NCBI GenBank assembly: GCA_012845835.1
Contig: JABAKD010000010.1
Span: forward strand, 18,239,204-18,303,203
Direction of reading: 5' to 3'
Length of the DNA: 64,000 nucleotides
Source: Undaria pinnatifida
Taxonomy: Eukaryota; Sar; Phaeophyceae; Laminariales; Alariaceae
Shown here: in pieces, positions 20,010 to 32,382 of the stretch
Position numbering within the stretch: the stretch's first letter is position 1
Layout: each line of letters starts with the position of its first letter
Translations under genes and position numbers: made by a program
Notes under the pieces: generated by a model
Database searches by the model: none
What the model was told of the DNA's origin: nothing
The model's input: the letters and a program-made list of their open reading frames with translations, nothing else

Positions 20010-22716
20010 CCGGTTCTTTCTTCAGGCAAAAGGCTTCGCAAGCGCGGGCGGGTCCTCGAAGAAAGCAAGTCGCAAAACACAACACAGTATACGCAACCAC
20101 CCTCCGAGCAGGCAGTAGCAGCAGCAGTATCTCAAAGCCTGATGCTCTTGTTAGTTGTTCCTCGTCGTGGTCATCCGTCATTCGTTCGTGTTGCGAAGCC
20201 GTGAAGAGCAAGCAGGGGGATGGCATCCAATTTTCGCGTGGTGTCAGATTATTTTCGTCGAAATTGCTTGTTGCTCGCCGTCGTTCTTTGTTCTTTGTCC
20301 TGCCTGCTACACAACGCAACCACCCCTGCACACGCTCGACATCGAGCGGTATCATCGAAAAGCCTTGCTTCTAGCTGCGGTTATTCATGCCAGCTTGCGT
20401 ACCTGAGCAGAGCAGACTGCAACTAAAAAAAAAAAAACTCTGTGTACGCATGTGGCGTGATCCCCGATTTTCGTCGAGCACGATGATTTATTTGCATACT
20501 GAAAAACGTACGATCCGTCCCGAGTTTGCAATCGCCCGATGCATCATGTATGTCTGTTCCTCGATTTTGCTGTTTGGTAGCTTAGCAAAGCCTAACTAAC
20601 AACAGCTACCGTGCGGTTTGCTGTTGCCTTTTGCTGTTGCCTTTTGCTGTTGGCTGTTGTTTCCTTACTGCGCAGGGAAGAAGAAGAAGCAGGAGGAGGA
20701 GGGGATTTGGGTGCGAGTAGTGGACGGGGGTGGTAACAACATGAATTGGTGAGATTTACGATACCGATACGATTGTTGATGTTCCATCATGTTGCTTTTT
20801 GGTCAAATGATCTTCATCGTTCTGTGCGAGTCTGCGGGTGAAGTCGTGTTCCGACTAATACGTAAGTATCGTCGACATATTTATATTACTTGACCAACGT
20901 TCCTTTCATTTCCGAGTCTTACTACGGTAGCCCCCCCCAACTTGTCTTTGACGAAATCGCCGGTTTTGAAACCAGCCCCAATCATATTATGATACCGGTC
21001 GCATGTTCTGAAAGTACGGTGCCACTTGGCACCTCGACGTCATCGTTCGATAGTCCTTCGTGCAAACAAGAAAATGTGTGAAGATATTGTTTTCATACCA
21101 TCCTTCCGCGTGTCGAGCAGCCACGAAACGTTCATTGAAGAAAGTCGCTGTTTTTTTTGGGGGGGGTTATCGTAGAACCAGTCTTCCGTCGTTTATACAA
21201 TAGATTGAAGTCGATACTCTAACGGTGCTTACATTCACGTCGAAAGTGCTACGTGCGAAGTCGTTTTTATCAGTTTTTCTCGTTCATTGTGTTTTCCGTT
21301 CCTTTGTTGTTTGCTGCCAAGCGCGCATACCTGGCGTCACTCTAGCGCCAACCCTACCCCTTTTCATAATGGGGAGGGAGGGATAAAAGTCTGCGTAAGT
21401 GACCCCGGATCTGAGTTACGATTAGGGCAGGGAGAAGGAGAAAGAAAAAGTCGATGGGATGATGAGCAACCGAAACGAAAAAGCAACTCATTTTAAAACC
21501 CACGATAACACCCCCCCCCCTCGAAGTTCGGACGAGATGATCTCGAAAACGGAGAGGATGAAAACGCCGAGCGATGTATCAACGGAAAGATCCCGTCCCG
21601 ACGCGAACTTTTAAAGCCACCGTTTTCGTTCGTGTGTGCCACCCCCTTGTTCTGGAGGAAGTCGGCCCGGACAATCACCTCAGGGGCGCGTTTTTTTGTT
21701 GAAGTTGCTTTTGTTTCGCCACAGCTCGTATTGTAAGCCTCCGGCTAGCACACACGGACCGGCAAAATGCCCACCGGCACGTGCGCCTGCCTGTTCGCCG
21801 AGGAGCACACGGCGCGTTCGTTCTCGATCCTTCACATCCTAGATTGTACTTTCTGGCTGGTTGGCCTAGATTTTTGTTGTTGAACCTACAATGTGTGATT
21901 ACTCGATTCCAAATTCGTGTCGTTTCGTACTCGTATACATACCAGGATGCTTTCTTTTCGACGCTCGACGGTCGGAAGTACTATAGCAGTTTTTTTTTCT
22001 CGTTGGCGCACTCGTGTTGCCGTACGACCAGGCACAGGTTTAGCTACTATTATTAATAATACCGGCACTGCTCTGCTTGTGTACTGCTTGTGCCGTACGG
22101 CATTAACAATCCCGTGGTGTTCTTCGCACACCAAGTGGGTTTGAGCAGCAGCAACAGCCTCAAGCAAAGCGTGACATGCTTGTTCCTCTTGCGCCGCCTG
22201 CTCTCCTCGTTTCCTGACCTCGTTCTCGCACCGATACTAGTTGTCTGCATCGTACGGTTCGCACCGTACGGCCCTTGTAGTATTTTTGTAGTACTCGTAC
22301 TAAATTCACAGTTGGGTGCTGTAACATGAAAATATTTATTTGCGGAATAAATTCTGAGCAGCATCCTTACGCTAGCCCCCCCCCCCCCCCGCTCTTGATT
22401 TTTTCCTCAACCCACCACATACCACAGGCAGCACAGCGTCACGGGCGCCTTCTGGAACCCATTCGACCCCCGGCCGATGCACCCTGTTGTAGCTGGAGGT
22501 TACCCGATGCAGGCTATGCCTATGGCCCAGCCCGTCTACCCAGCTCAAGCCTACGCTTGGGGGGTGCCCGTCGTGCCTGTGCCGCCGATGGACCGCAAGA
22601 AGAAGAAGGAGTGGGAGAAGGGGGGTCACTGGGACGCCATTCGGGACAAGAACGGGGTGCGTTGCTACAAGCACTCCCGCACCAACAAGATTAGGTACAC
22701 CGACCCTTACATCTGA
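20010..22716 (+). pseudogene. Gene B: tandem WW paralogue with lost start codon
   Basis: The exon 1 remnant is at about 20,010-20,064; exon 2 is 20676-20748; exon 3 is 22428-22716. Exons 2 and 3 are open, keep the junction phase and encode WW1 (W, D-G-G, N-W, H-S, T-G, W, P) and WW2 (W, G, Y-K-H-S, Y in place of the second W). Exon 3 is two codons longer than in gene A (a Trp-Glu insertion after the Lys run). In exon 1 the ATG of gene A is replaced by ACC, and small indels shift the frame relative to the GCAAGT donor at 20,065. The N-terminus of A and C therefore cannot be made. B may be a pseudogene, start elsewhere, or use the ATG late in exon 2, which would lose half of WW1. The strong match of exon 3 to gene A argues for recent inactivation or remaining function. 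Confidence 0.6.
20749..22427 (+). other. Intron 2 of gene B, no independent gene
   Basis: Bounded by GTGAGA and CACAG. Short ORFs such as 20,890-21,081 have no counterpart in gene A's intron. A C-run precedes the acceptor (22,376-22,391) as in gene A. Confidence 0.5.
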
Positions 22717-24883
22717 ACAAACAAACAAGAAATGTAACACGTGTTGGTGTCTGAGTGAAGTATTAAGAGTGTCCCTCTGTGTGCTAGTAATAGTCGGAAA
22801 CCCCGGCATTGCTGTATCGACAACCGGCACTACTCCGCATACTGCCACTGCTGGATGTTCCCGTTCGTGCCAAGCGTTTTCACAGCCGCCATAGCAGGCG
22901 ACCGACACCAAATACGCAAGCGCGCGCGCGCGCGGCGCGGGCGGCGCGGGGGGCTTTGGGCTTGTTGTGGTATGCAAAAAAAGGAACGACTGGTGGTGTG
23001 GATTAAGTTTGTTCTTGTGTTGAATGAGAAGCGTTTTTTTCGTTGGGGTGAACAGACAGAGACGGTGGGTGGCGGGCGGGCCATTGGGCGTGTTGTGGTG
23101 TGAAAAAGAAAAAGAAAAACGGCCGGTGTGGGTCTTTTTTTTTGTGCTGATATGTGAAAAAAGAGAAGAACAAAATGGCTGGTGTGGTCTAGCAATATTT
23201 TTTGTCGTTAATAAACTTTGTGTTAGAGGGGCGAACAGAAAGACGCCGTACGCAGGAGCACCAACGAAATTGGTTTTGTTTGTCTCATCACCGCCACCAA
23301 CCGGTTGGAGTGTTTTTTTTGTTGAGGGTTGTGTTTGTTCCATCACCGCCAGCCCCCGGTTGGAGTTGAGGGGACGGGGGGGGGTGGGGCACATTGACGA
23401 GAGAACGTCGTTGGTGCATATTTTTCCCTGCCTGTCTGTGAAAAGAATGTACGCACATGTGTAAATCCGCGAGTAATAGGAGGGTTTGTACTATAGTTAC
23501 GAGTTATACGCGTTCGTTACGCGGGTGGGGTTGGCGATGAGATAGCAGCGGACGTGCGTATACCAGTCCAGGCATTCGAGAACAAGCTGCGTGTTTAGTT
23601 TATGCAGACAGAAAGAGTTCGGCGAACTTGTCCCACCTTCGTCGTAGGTTAAGAAAAAGGAGATCCACTCCGACGTTGTAACCACAAAAATGTGGCCTAA
23701 ATTTCACAGTAAATACTGGTAGGCATACTCGAACAGTGCGGGTAGTGCGCTAAAGCGCGGTGCTGTTCGAAGTTTGGTCGGGCTCGGGGTGATCGAGTGG
23801 GGTCCGAAGTAGTTTACGTGGTCTTCACAAGGCAGATGTTAGTGCTTTCTCATTAGGGAAAATATGCGGGGGGGAAACCCGGAAGCACGGGTTGTTTGAG
23901 AAGTATTTATTACATTACAAGAAGAAAAACATGTATGAATTGCCTCGACAGTGTTCTGTGCGACACCCCAGGCAGCTTTTGGACTCGAGTAAATATCATG
24001 CAATTCGAGCATTGTTGTTCGCAGCTCGGGTGTACGCGTACCACATTTTACCAGATAGATACGAAGTGTCGGTACATGTATATATGTGATTAGTCTATAC
24101 CCCTGGTATATGTTTTCTCCCCCGAGGTGTCTGCATGTTTTTCGGCGAGGGGACGAGATTGGAGAGGTTCAGCACAACCGTTGCTCGCAGTTTTAAGTAC
24201 GTTTGTTATTTGAAGACGATATTGTGTTGTGGCGTTGTTGTGTATTGGGGACGTGGGACTCGACGTTGTTGATTTTGGTCGAGTAGATTTTCCTCGAGCC
24301 CTCGCCAACACGCCAACTTCTTGTTTCTAGTGCTTGGTTTCCGTTGTGGGTAGTGGAGGCGGTTTGACGACCCCTTCACGACTACCAGAGGGAACTGCCT
24401 GTATATGATGAGCGATCGTCGTTGAAGCTCATTCTGCCTGCATATTGTCGTATGACCAATGTAATAACAGTCATGACCGCGAAAAACGTAATAATAACAA
24501 TGATGACTACCAATAAATGTCGATTTTCGGCATCAGCCACACAAGGCGGCCCCCCCGGGCTGCTGGGGTAGACTATAGGGTGTGTCCGAACTTGTGATGA
24601 AAGAACGAAGCTGTCCGACACGCGGATGCATCCTATCATAGTGATGCTCGTACTGCATGCTCGCGCTTCCTAGAGATCGTCCGTCTCGCTGCTTGGGTCG
24701 CTAAACATGGGCCCCAAAGGGATTCAGCCAGGTAGCAGACCTCTTCGCCTTGGATCTACGGAGGACCATTGTAATCGGAAGCCACGATAAGCACTAAAAC
24801 CTATACTTCGAAGTATAGACTTACTTATTATTTTCTGTATCCTGAGCGGGCTCGGTTGGTGCATCCCTGGCCTCTCAACGCCC
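22717..24883. other. 3' flank of gene B, including conserved block
   Basis: Contains the partner of the 13.5-13.84 kb conserved block at about 23,563-23,893 (hairpin at 23,730-23,769). The long minus-strand frame 23,394-22,372 runs antisense through exon 3 and is a composition artefact. No gene is called. Confidence 0.4.
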
Positions 24884-26134
24884 TCCCCCCTGAACACCGC
24901 CTCCTTCCATTGCTTTTGAAAATGTTTTTGGTTGCCTTGAGATGCGTGGGCCGTACGCAATTTTCTTGAAAAATCGACTGTACTCTGGTCTTTGGAGGCT
25001 CAGCGGAACGCGCGAGATTTATCCAATGAAATGCTTAGGCTTTATTTAGCTGTTAAACAATGAATGTATCTTCTACATTCCTGTATATTCTGCCCGAGCG
25101 AGGGTTTACACTTAGAATAAAATGCGGAAGTTTGGTTTCATTTGCTACAATACCTTTTTGCCGGCGTGTGGTGTGAAGCGCACAATGCGGAGGTTTTGTT
25201 TGCTACAACACCTTCTATCTGCGTGAGGCATGAAGCACTTGTTGCGGGGAAAAAAAAAAACTACGGTAGGTGTTCCCTTGTTTAAGGAACCCCCTGATCG
25301 GTATATAAGGGATTTCAAACTCCACCTCGCCGTGTCTTCGGACCTCGTCCCATATATCGGACGTAGCACCCCATCAGGAACCCCAAGTTCCTTAAAAAGT
25401 GGCCGCCACACAGTCTTCCGCTTGGAAAGCACCACAGACCGATAGAAACCTCAAGAGGGGCCGGATGTTGCTAATGGACGCACTATGGTCCCTTTAAACG
25501 GATTGAGTAGCTTTCAGCGCCGACAGCGCACCGACCACCACCGCATGTCGTACGCCAAGTCTCTCAAGGAGGCACGATGTGAGAGCGTTTAGACGACTAC
25601 CCGCAAACGGCACGACTATCTGCAAACGCCAGCTCGGTCCTCCTCTTTGCGGGAGCGTTACAACGGATGAGCGACTGATGACTCATGACTGACCCATCGC
25701 GTGATGTTCGGGACGATGGCTGTTGGTGGGGTGAACCCGGGACGAGGCCGGCCAGAAAATAACTGGGCCCAGTGTCTGGTAGACGACGACATCATCAGGG
25801 TCGTATTCGAACCAACCGAGGGGGTCCACGGATGATAGCTCCCCTTTACTGTTCGGAGTAGAGACTATGCTATGACCGAGGGCGGCTAAGAAGAGTGGGG
25901 GGTCGTCGACGCGGCGGACCGCTTCATGACGAAATGGCACAGGAGCGAGGCGGAGAAGAGCTGTCAACGCCACACAGCAGAGGACGCCAAGAGCAGCAGC
26001 CAAGGAAACCGGGGCGGGGGGGGGGCGGGGAGCAGCCGTACTGATACAGCTGGTGTAGTAGACGAATGCAGAAACGAAGTGGCAGATCGTGTGGCAAGGT
26101 ACCAGTTCGACTAATTAAGTTGATCGTGTGCTAT
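24884..26134. other. No confident gene; small tandem and inverted repeats
   Basis: AATGCGGARGTTT ... GCTACAAYACCTT is duplicated in tandem (about 25,121-25,235, period about 64). TTAAGGAAC near 25,276 is inverted at about 25,386-25,396 around a 110-bp centre. A minus-strand ORF at 26,003-25,683 has mixed composition but no recognisable motif. Confidence 0.3.
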
Positions 26135-26505
26135 ATAACCCTTTTTTGTCCCCTCAGAAACGGGTTTTATAGTTTCCGCGTACAGACTGACTAACACCAC
26201 CCTGTTGACCCTGATACAGGATTCACTTGATAAACGGATGCATTTCCTTCCACAGCTGTCAGATTTTGTCCCCCTCAAAAACGGGTTATATAGTTTCCGC
26301 GCACAGACTGACTAACATCACCACCCTGTTGACCCTGATAGCTACACTGTAGTTGCAAGGGGAGTCGCCGACCTATATCCTTAATGAGGGCACACAACCT
26401 GTAATACGCGCGATCGGAGTATCACACACAGCTTGCAAATATGAGTTTCGACAAAATCTTCGATCTCACAGCTGGATGGAGTGTATTTTTATTTTTATAA
26501 TATAG
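26135..26505 (+). repeat. R1 repeat, near-full copy
   Basis: R1 is a ~400-bp family named here. Its body contains TTCCACAGCTGTCAGATTTT, TATAGTTTCCGCGCACAGAC, CCCTGTTGACCCTG, CGCGATCGGAGTATCACAC and CTTCGATCTCACAGCTGG. Part of the 5' section is duplicated within this copy (two TTTCCGCG blocks). Confidence 0.8.
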
Positions 26506-27560
26506 CCCTGACTGAACCCTCAAAATACGGCGAGTTGTTGGTAGTTTCTGTTCTTTTTGTTTGTTTTCGTGGAGTTCAAAGGGGGAGCGCGAAAGCGACA
26601 GTCATGACTAAGTCTTGCTGTCGTTTTTTTTTCATCCTGTTTTCATTCCTTCCTTTTCGTTTGCTCCATTTTTTTCCCCTCCCCACCGGGCTAATAATGC
26701 CGAACGGTACCTTCTTCCTCTTCTTCGTGTTGTTTTTTTTTTTTTTTGTAAAAATATAAATATTTCAAGGACGTCAGCCGTGAGTTTTTTGTTTTTCGTC
26801 CATGAAACAGCAGTTAGTTTGTCATCTTCTTCGTACGAGTCGTACGACGTGTTGCTTTGTCCGTGAAACACCAGTTGAAAAACTTTCCTATCTTCATCGT
26901 GTTGTTTTTCCCGTGCAACGGGTATCTGTTCCTCTTCATTTATTTTCAGCACGTACGTATGTACGATGGTGTTCCTTTCTTTGGCAATTTAATTGCGGCC
27001 TTTCCTTTCATTTTCGATCTTGCATCACATTCTTCACAACATATATATGCGTGCAGGTAGTAAGCACACTCGTTTGTTTTGCTTTGTTTTCTTTTCCTTT
27101 GCTTTTTTTTTCTTATCTTCGTTCCTTTTTTCTCTTTTTTTTGTGTGGTCTGTCTTGTATTTTTGTTGTGTTCTCGTACCCGGTACGCTAGCACTTTACT
27201 TGCATTACCTTGATGAATTGCGATTGTTTGGTTTGCACTGTCTCACAGTCTGACCTCAGAATTTATAGCTCTCTACGACGAATCAGCAGGGACTCTGGGT
27301 GTACTGATGATGATGCCGTTGGGTAGAAAGAACGGTTTTAATTAATTAATATGAAGACACCTACAACAACAACGAATATAACAAAAAAAACGGCTACGTA
27401 CACAGTACACAATACTGCTGTTGTATTAGTAATGCTATTTGTCTGGTACCCAGCAGTGCGCGCCAACCAAAGTAAGTGTCGTAGGTAGCAAAATGTACTG
27501 CTATTATTATTAATACAACAAGATGAATTCGTGCTCACGAAAATCTCCTCCGCGCGAGGA
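26506..27560. other. T-rich gene-free region
   Basis: Pyrimidine-rich sequence with T-runs. The motif AAGGACGTCAGCCGTGAGTT at about 26,767 is one of several dispersed copies of CTCACRGCTGACGT seen in the window. ORFs are low-complexity. Confidence 0.35.
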
Positions 27561-27635
27561 GATACTTCTACAACAAAGTACAGTATGCTTAATTGTACTA
27601 TTTATAACACACAGCAGGCACAGAGGGTGTTTTAA

Positions 27636-27721
27636 CCCCTTTACGACTGGAAACCCGTTTTTGGGGACAACATTACTTACTTGGTTTTAGTATTGGGAGG
27701 GGTTCGGGGGCTCTAAAGGGG
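27636..27721. mobile_element. 86-bp TTAA-flanked mini-element (piggyBac-type)
   Basis: TTAA at 27,632-27,635 is followed by CCCCTTTACGACTGG, and the right end is CTCTAAAGGGG followed by TTAA (27,722-27,725). TTAA duplication with CCC(C)TTT ends is the piggyBac signature. A relative lies at 34,455-34,529, sharing ACG ... GGGGACA. Confidence 0.6.
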
Positions 27722-27725
27722 TTAA

Positions 27726-28378
27726 TAGGTTCCATCCTCTTCGCCGAGGAGAATGGTTGACACGCACAAACCTCTTGACATTTTTGTTACCTGGTTGGTA
27801 CACAGAGTACATGGTGAGCAGTATCGTGGCAGCTCCATTCAGCAACTTCAACTTTCCGATCTCATTACGTAGTCTACTACCAGGTATGATATAATATCAT
27901 GTTTGTTTGGTGAACCCCGGCAGAGCGTTGACAAGCAGTCGTGTTATGTTCCATCGTTCGACCCCCCCCCCCTCCGAAGGGGCTGTGGTTGTATAATATA
28001 TAGCTCGGAATAAATGTGTGAAGGGAGGTGGTGCATATTGAACACTATTGAGCATACTGCACGCTGGGAAGGATAATAAGTTCGGTGAGAGTTATAACAC
28101 GAAGTATACCATGCGTATAGCAAGCCCCTACAAGTACATCATCTATGCGACCTAATAATAAAGCTGTTGGAAATCCCCTCAACCCCCCCAAACCCCCCAC
28201 CCCTTCGAATACTCCGCCCTCTCCTCACTGGTTGTACGACTTACAGGATATACATGATACACTGATGAATTCCTTCCACAGCCGTCAGATCTGGCCCCTT
28301 CAATGATTAATAGTTTCCGCGCACAGATTAAGTTGCCCCGCCCGCCCCCCCCCCCCCCCCGCTCCCTCTTGTTCAAAT
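27726..28378. other. Gene-free; partial R1 copy and C-runs
   Basis: GCCGAGGAGAATGGTTGACA at about 27,741 is shared with 43.9 and 46.4 kb. From about 28,195 to 28,340 lies a shortened R1 copy (CCTCTCCTCACTGG, TTCCTTCCACAGCCGTCAG, TAGTTTCCGCGCACAGA) followed by a C-run. Confidence 0.4.
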
Positions 28379-28725
28379 CCAGGCCCCCACGCCCTTAAAA
28401 ACTCCGCCCTCCCCTCACCGGTTATACGACTTCCTGGATACACTACTTGATACACTGATGCATTTCCTTCCACAGCTGTCAGATTCTGTCCCCCTCAAAA
28501 ACCTCAAAAACGGGTTAATAGTTTCCGCACACAGACTGACTAACATCACCCTGTTGACCCTGGTACAAGCTACACTGTAGTTCCAAGGGGAGTCGCAGAC
28601 CTATATCCTTAATGAGAACACACACTCAGTAATACGCGCGATCGGAGCATCACACACAGCTCGCAAATATGAGTTTCGACAAAATCTTCGATCTCACAGC
28701 TGGAGTGTATTTTTATAGTATTATT
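28379..28725 (+). repeat. R1 repeat, near-full copy
   Basis: Starts AGGCCCCCACGCCC and ends CTCACAGCTGGAGTGTATTTTT. A short internal CTCAAAAA duplication is the main difference from other copies. Confidence 0.8.
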
Positions 28726-28734
28726 ATAATGCGA

Positions 28735-29350
28735 TGTGAAAAAGAAGTACAGACAGATATATGTTGACACTGCGGTAAAGCACACTACCAACCTATTATT
28801 ACGCAGGGTATTTCGTGCCTCCGGCCGTTTGCATGATCGCCTGACAACCTCTACCAAACGAAGCAGCATATAATATGCTTAACAAAAGTAAAGTCACCCT
28901 CGCGTTCAATAGTGGTGACATCGCATGCCCACGTCACCTCGATTGGTGTATTTATATGATGTATCTCTGTCTTGGATGTGGCGACCTCAGAGCCCCACAT
29001 CGGCACGGCAAAAATCATAGGCGCAAAATCGTATATGTGAGACAATAATAATGTGGAAAGGAGATACAGAGAGGTATGCTAAAAATGCGGTAAACCGCAC
29101 TACCAACTTATTACGTAAGTAAGGTATTCCGTACATACCGTCTGCATGATCGCCTCCCAACCTATGCCAAGCGAATTATGACTAACGAAGTAACGTAATT
29201 GAGCGCGTGTACACTAAGCGTTCCTTTCAAAACAATAACGATTCGCATCTCTCCCTGTCGTTCTCAATGGCGGTGACATTGCATGACCATCACCTCGCCT
29301 GCTGTATTTGGCAATGTGCATCTCTTTCATATAATTAGCGATGTCAGAAA
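28735..29350. repeat. Tandem duplication of a ~310-bp unit
   Basis: 28,735-29,000 and 29,050-29,350 share CTGCGGTAAAG/ATGCGGTAAACCGCACTACCAAC, GCATGATCGCCT and GTGGTGACATYGCATG at about 70-75% by eye. No conserved frame is evident. Confidence 0.55.
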
Positions 29351-29524
29351 ATAATGGTATCTACATGATTGTACCTATCGATTGAAATATTCTAGCTTTC
29401 GATCCATGTACAATAACAAATTATGAAGCTTTTAACACGTTGTTTACTACACCTAAGGGCTGTATACTACATGTAACATCAAGCCTTCTAGAAAAATAAA
29501 CATTACCAGGCGGGTGATATAACG

Positions 29525-30380
29525 GGGTGTCTTCTTGCTGCAACCGTCACATTCGTCCCCATCAAGGGTTCATAGTTTCCGCGCACATATTGAAATGCTC
29601 GCCCCCCCGCCCCCCCCTCCCCCCGATCCCTCTTGTTTAAAGGCACCACCTGAAATCAAAATCTGCCAGAGTAGTAAACACTACCAGCCAGCTGATATCA
29701 TCTCATCATCCATCTAGCCATCCATGCCGTAGCTCCAACTCATCTCCCCCCCCCCCCTTTGTTCCCCGCCCAGTTCGTTCAAACGCCCCACTTACAATCG
29801 AAATCGGCCAGAGTAATAAACAATTCTAAGCAATTGATATCACGTCATTATATTTCTAGCCGTCCATGACGTAGCTTTCATTAATCCCCCCTCCTCCCCT
29901 CCAACGCCCCCTCCTTCCCCACACCCCGCACGTTCGCCTAGACCCAGCACCGCGCGTATAGCAAGCCCCTACACATATGATTAATACGCGCGATCGGAGG
30001 ATCACACACAATGTTGCGAACATCATTGTCGACCAAATCCTTGACTTTAATATTATATGTGACCTAAACCTCTTGAAAACCCTCCCCCCCCCCCCCCCCC
30101 CCCCCCCCCCCCGCCTTTTTTATTTTTTATTTTTTTATTTTTTCCCGCTTCCTCTTGCTTAAACGCCCCACCTATCGAAATCCGCCAAAGTAATAAACAC
30201 TTCCACGCCCTGGATATCGCCTCGTTATCGTTTTAGAACCGTCCATGCCGCTGCTGCAATTCCCACCCACCCCCGTCCCCAACGCCCCCTCCTTCCCCAC
30301 CACCCGCACCATCGACTAGTCCTAGCACCACGCGTATAGCAAACCCCTACATCTATGCGACCTAAAGCCCTCCCCCCCCG
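29525..30380. repeat. Array of C-rich ~200-bp units with R1 fragments
   Basis: Three units (about 29,630-29,745, 29,775-29,985, 30,145-30,375) share GCCCCACYTA, TCGAAATCCGCC, AGTAATAAACA and CCGTCCATGACG. Two end CGCGTATAGCAARCCCCTAC. C-runs up to 33 nt lie between them, notably at about 30,081-30,112. Confidence 0.55.
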
Positions 30381-30479
30381 CCCCCGGCCCCCCCCGCCAC
30401 ATTCCCCCCCTTCCCCACAAGAAATATTTATAGTTTCCACGCACAAATCGACCTGCCCCACCCGTCCCCTCCCCCCCCC

Positions 30480-30850
30480 TCCCCCCCCTCCCGCCCCCCT
30501 TTTGATCAAAATCAGGCCCCCACGTCCTCAAAAACTCCGCCCTTCCCTCACCGGTTATTCGACTTACAGGATTCACGTGATAAACTGATGCATTTCCTTC
30601 CACAGCTAGCTGTCAGATCTTGTCGCCCTCAGAAACGGGTTTTATAGTTTCCGCGCACAGACTGACTAAAATCACCCTGTTGACCCTGATAGCTACACTG
30701 TAGTTGCAAGGGGAATCGATGACCTATGTCCTTAATGAGGACACACAACCCGTAATACGCGCGATCGGAGTATCACACACAGCTTGCAAAGATGAGTTTC
30801 GACAAAATATTCGATCTTACAGCTGGAGTGTATTTTAATTTTTATAATAT
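30480..30850 (+). repeat. R1 repeat, near-full copy
   Basis: Runs from TTTTGATCAAAATCAGGCC to CTTACAGCTGGAGTGTATTTTA, preceded by a C-run. It is one of the copies closest to the inferred consensus. Confidence 0.8.
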
Positions 30851-31020
30851 AGAATTCGAAGCGTTGTCATGTCTCCTTTTTTCGCATTAAGAACGAATTG
30901 TGAACTGCACATCGTCAGGAGGCAATTATACTTGGAACAATAATAGTAATAAACTAGTGTTATTATACTTGGAATAATAATAGTAATAATACTAGTGTTG
31001 TTCCATTTTTCGAATCCGTT

Positions 31021-31200
31021 CTCGCCCCCCCGGGATGCCGCTCACCCTTCATGCGAATGGCCAAACACCTCCCAACGCTTCGCGCTTGGCACAAGCAATG
31101 CTTCGCGCGTGTGATATAAGCAATGATGTCTAACACCTGACCTGGTCGGTTAAAACCCGACGTTCTCCTCCCCGGCCTTGTAGGGGTACAAGAGTATCAT
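31021..31200 (+). repeat. R2 repeat, copy 1
   Basis: R2 (named here) runs GGATGCCGCTCACCCTTCAT, GCTTCGCGCTTGG, a hairpin of type GGTCGGTTAAAACCCGACG, then CCCCGGCCTTGTAGGGGT. Other copies are at 35.6, 47.7, 60.3 and 61.5 kb. The hairpin is kept although its sequence varies. Confidence 0.5.
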
Positions 31201-32019
31201 ACATACATAGCTTGCATTTTTTCTGTTTTCGATGATTGCTCTCGCCGCCTCCCCCCTTGTAGCGACAAAACGATCAACATACTAGCAGGCAGATGGTGGC
31301 CACAGACGGCTGAACAGGAAAAAGACAATAATATTATGTAGGCAAAAAGTTATGTGTACTATTAGGAAGAAACGTACTGAGCGCCCAAATTATTTAGTGT
31401 TGTTGGTGTCTCTATTGGGAGTAGGAACGATACTCCGTCTCGACAGGGATGAGGGGTCAATGGTCAAATGACTAAGGCAAGGCAACAAGTTAGTACTGTG
31501 ACGGCAGTCCTGCCGACGACGCTAATTGTGACGGTACTCCGAGTGGGGGATGCGTGGTTGGTCGGAGTTGGGAATCGTGCCCCTCATGGGTTCCGGTGTC
31601 TTTGGTTGGTCTCTCCTTATGGCTCGATGGCTATGCTCAAAGCTTATGCGTTATTTCCCTGAAGAGAATGCTAAAAGGCAGACATAAATGGGCTAGACAG
31701 GGTAGGGCACGATAGCGCAGGGTAGTGAGATGAGGGGCGTCCTCCTTGTCCTATCATCATCACCTACATTATCGCCCATCTATGATGGCCTTGATTGACG
31801 TGAATGTGACACCTACTATCGCGTGGTTTCACCTCAACCATGACATGGTTTTACGTCGAATCTATGAATTATCCTTCGTAGGAGAGCACTCCATTGCAGT
31901 ACCCCCCCCCCCCCCTATAGCTGGGGATTGGGCGGTCCTCCGGTGCCTGTCATTTCCGAGTAACCGAGTTTTAAGTTTTTTTTACCCAAATTCTTCACAA
32001 ACATGTTTTGAAGCTCATT
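31201..32019. other. No gene seen
   Basis: The short plus-strand ORFs at 31,468 and 31,746 lack support. A C-run lies at about 31,902-31,914. Confidence 0.3.
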
Positions 32020-32155
32020 TGGGTTCAGGTCGCACCGCACTTGGCTTAGGTTACGCCGCATTTGGCTGATTCTACACCGCACTTAACTCAGGTTACACCG
32101 CACTTACTTGTCTCAAGCACACCGCACTTGTCTCAGGTTACACCGCAATTGGCGC
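32020..32155. repeat. ~30-bp tandem repeat (ACACCGCACTTG)
   Basis: Five to six units of the type CTCAGGTTACACCGCACTTG with drift. Confidence 0.7.
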
Positions 32156-32382
32156 CCAGGTTGCATGTATCTGCAAGATATCCGCGAGTATAGATCTACT
32201 AGCTTTGATGTGCCGACACCAAGACACTTTCAGATCGGCTTCCTTCCGCCCTCATTACGAAGAATAGTGTGGGGTAATGAGGGAGGGGGGCTCCCCCGCA
32301 GTGACCAGGAGGCCCGGGGTGTAATTTGACCCAATGATGATTTCGATGAAAACTATCTGAAAGGGTAAGAGGAAGGGAAACT

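Larger units (their letters stand above)
19256..24883 (+). repeat. Segmental duplication, copy B
   Basis: Collinear with 8,356-14,985 in the same orientation. The direct spacing is about 10.3-10.9 kb and the segment between copies holds the LINE fragment. Copy B lacks the SINE, poly(A) element, intronic hairpin and MITE seen in copy A, so it better represents the ancestral state. Confidence 0.85.

Noticed and set aside
22372-23394. 340-residue minus-strand ORF
   Set aside because: It runs antisense through exon 3 of gene B and repeat-like 3' flank, and is not preserved in copy A.
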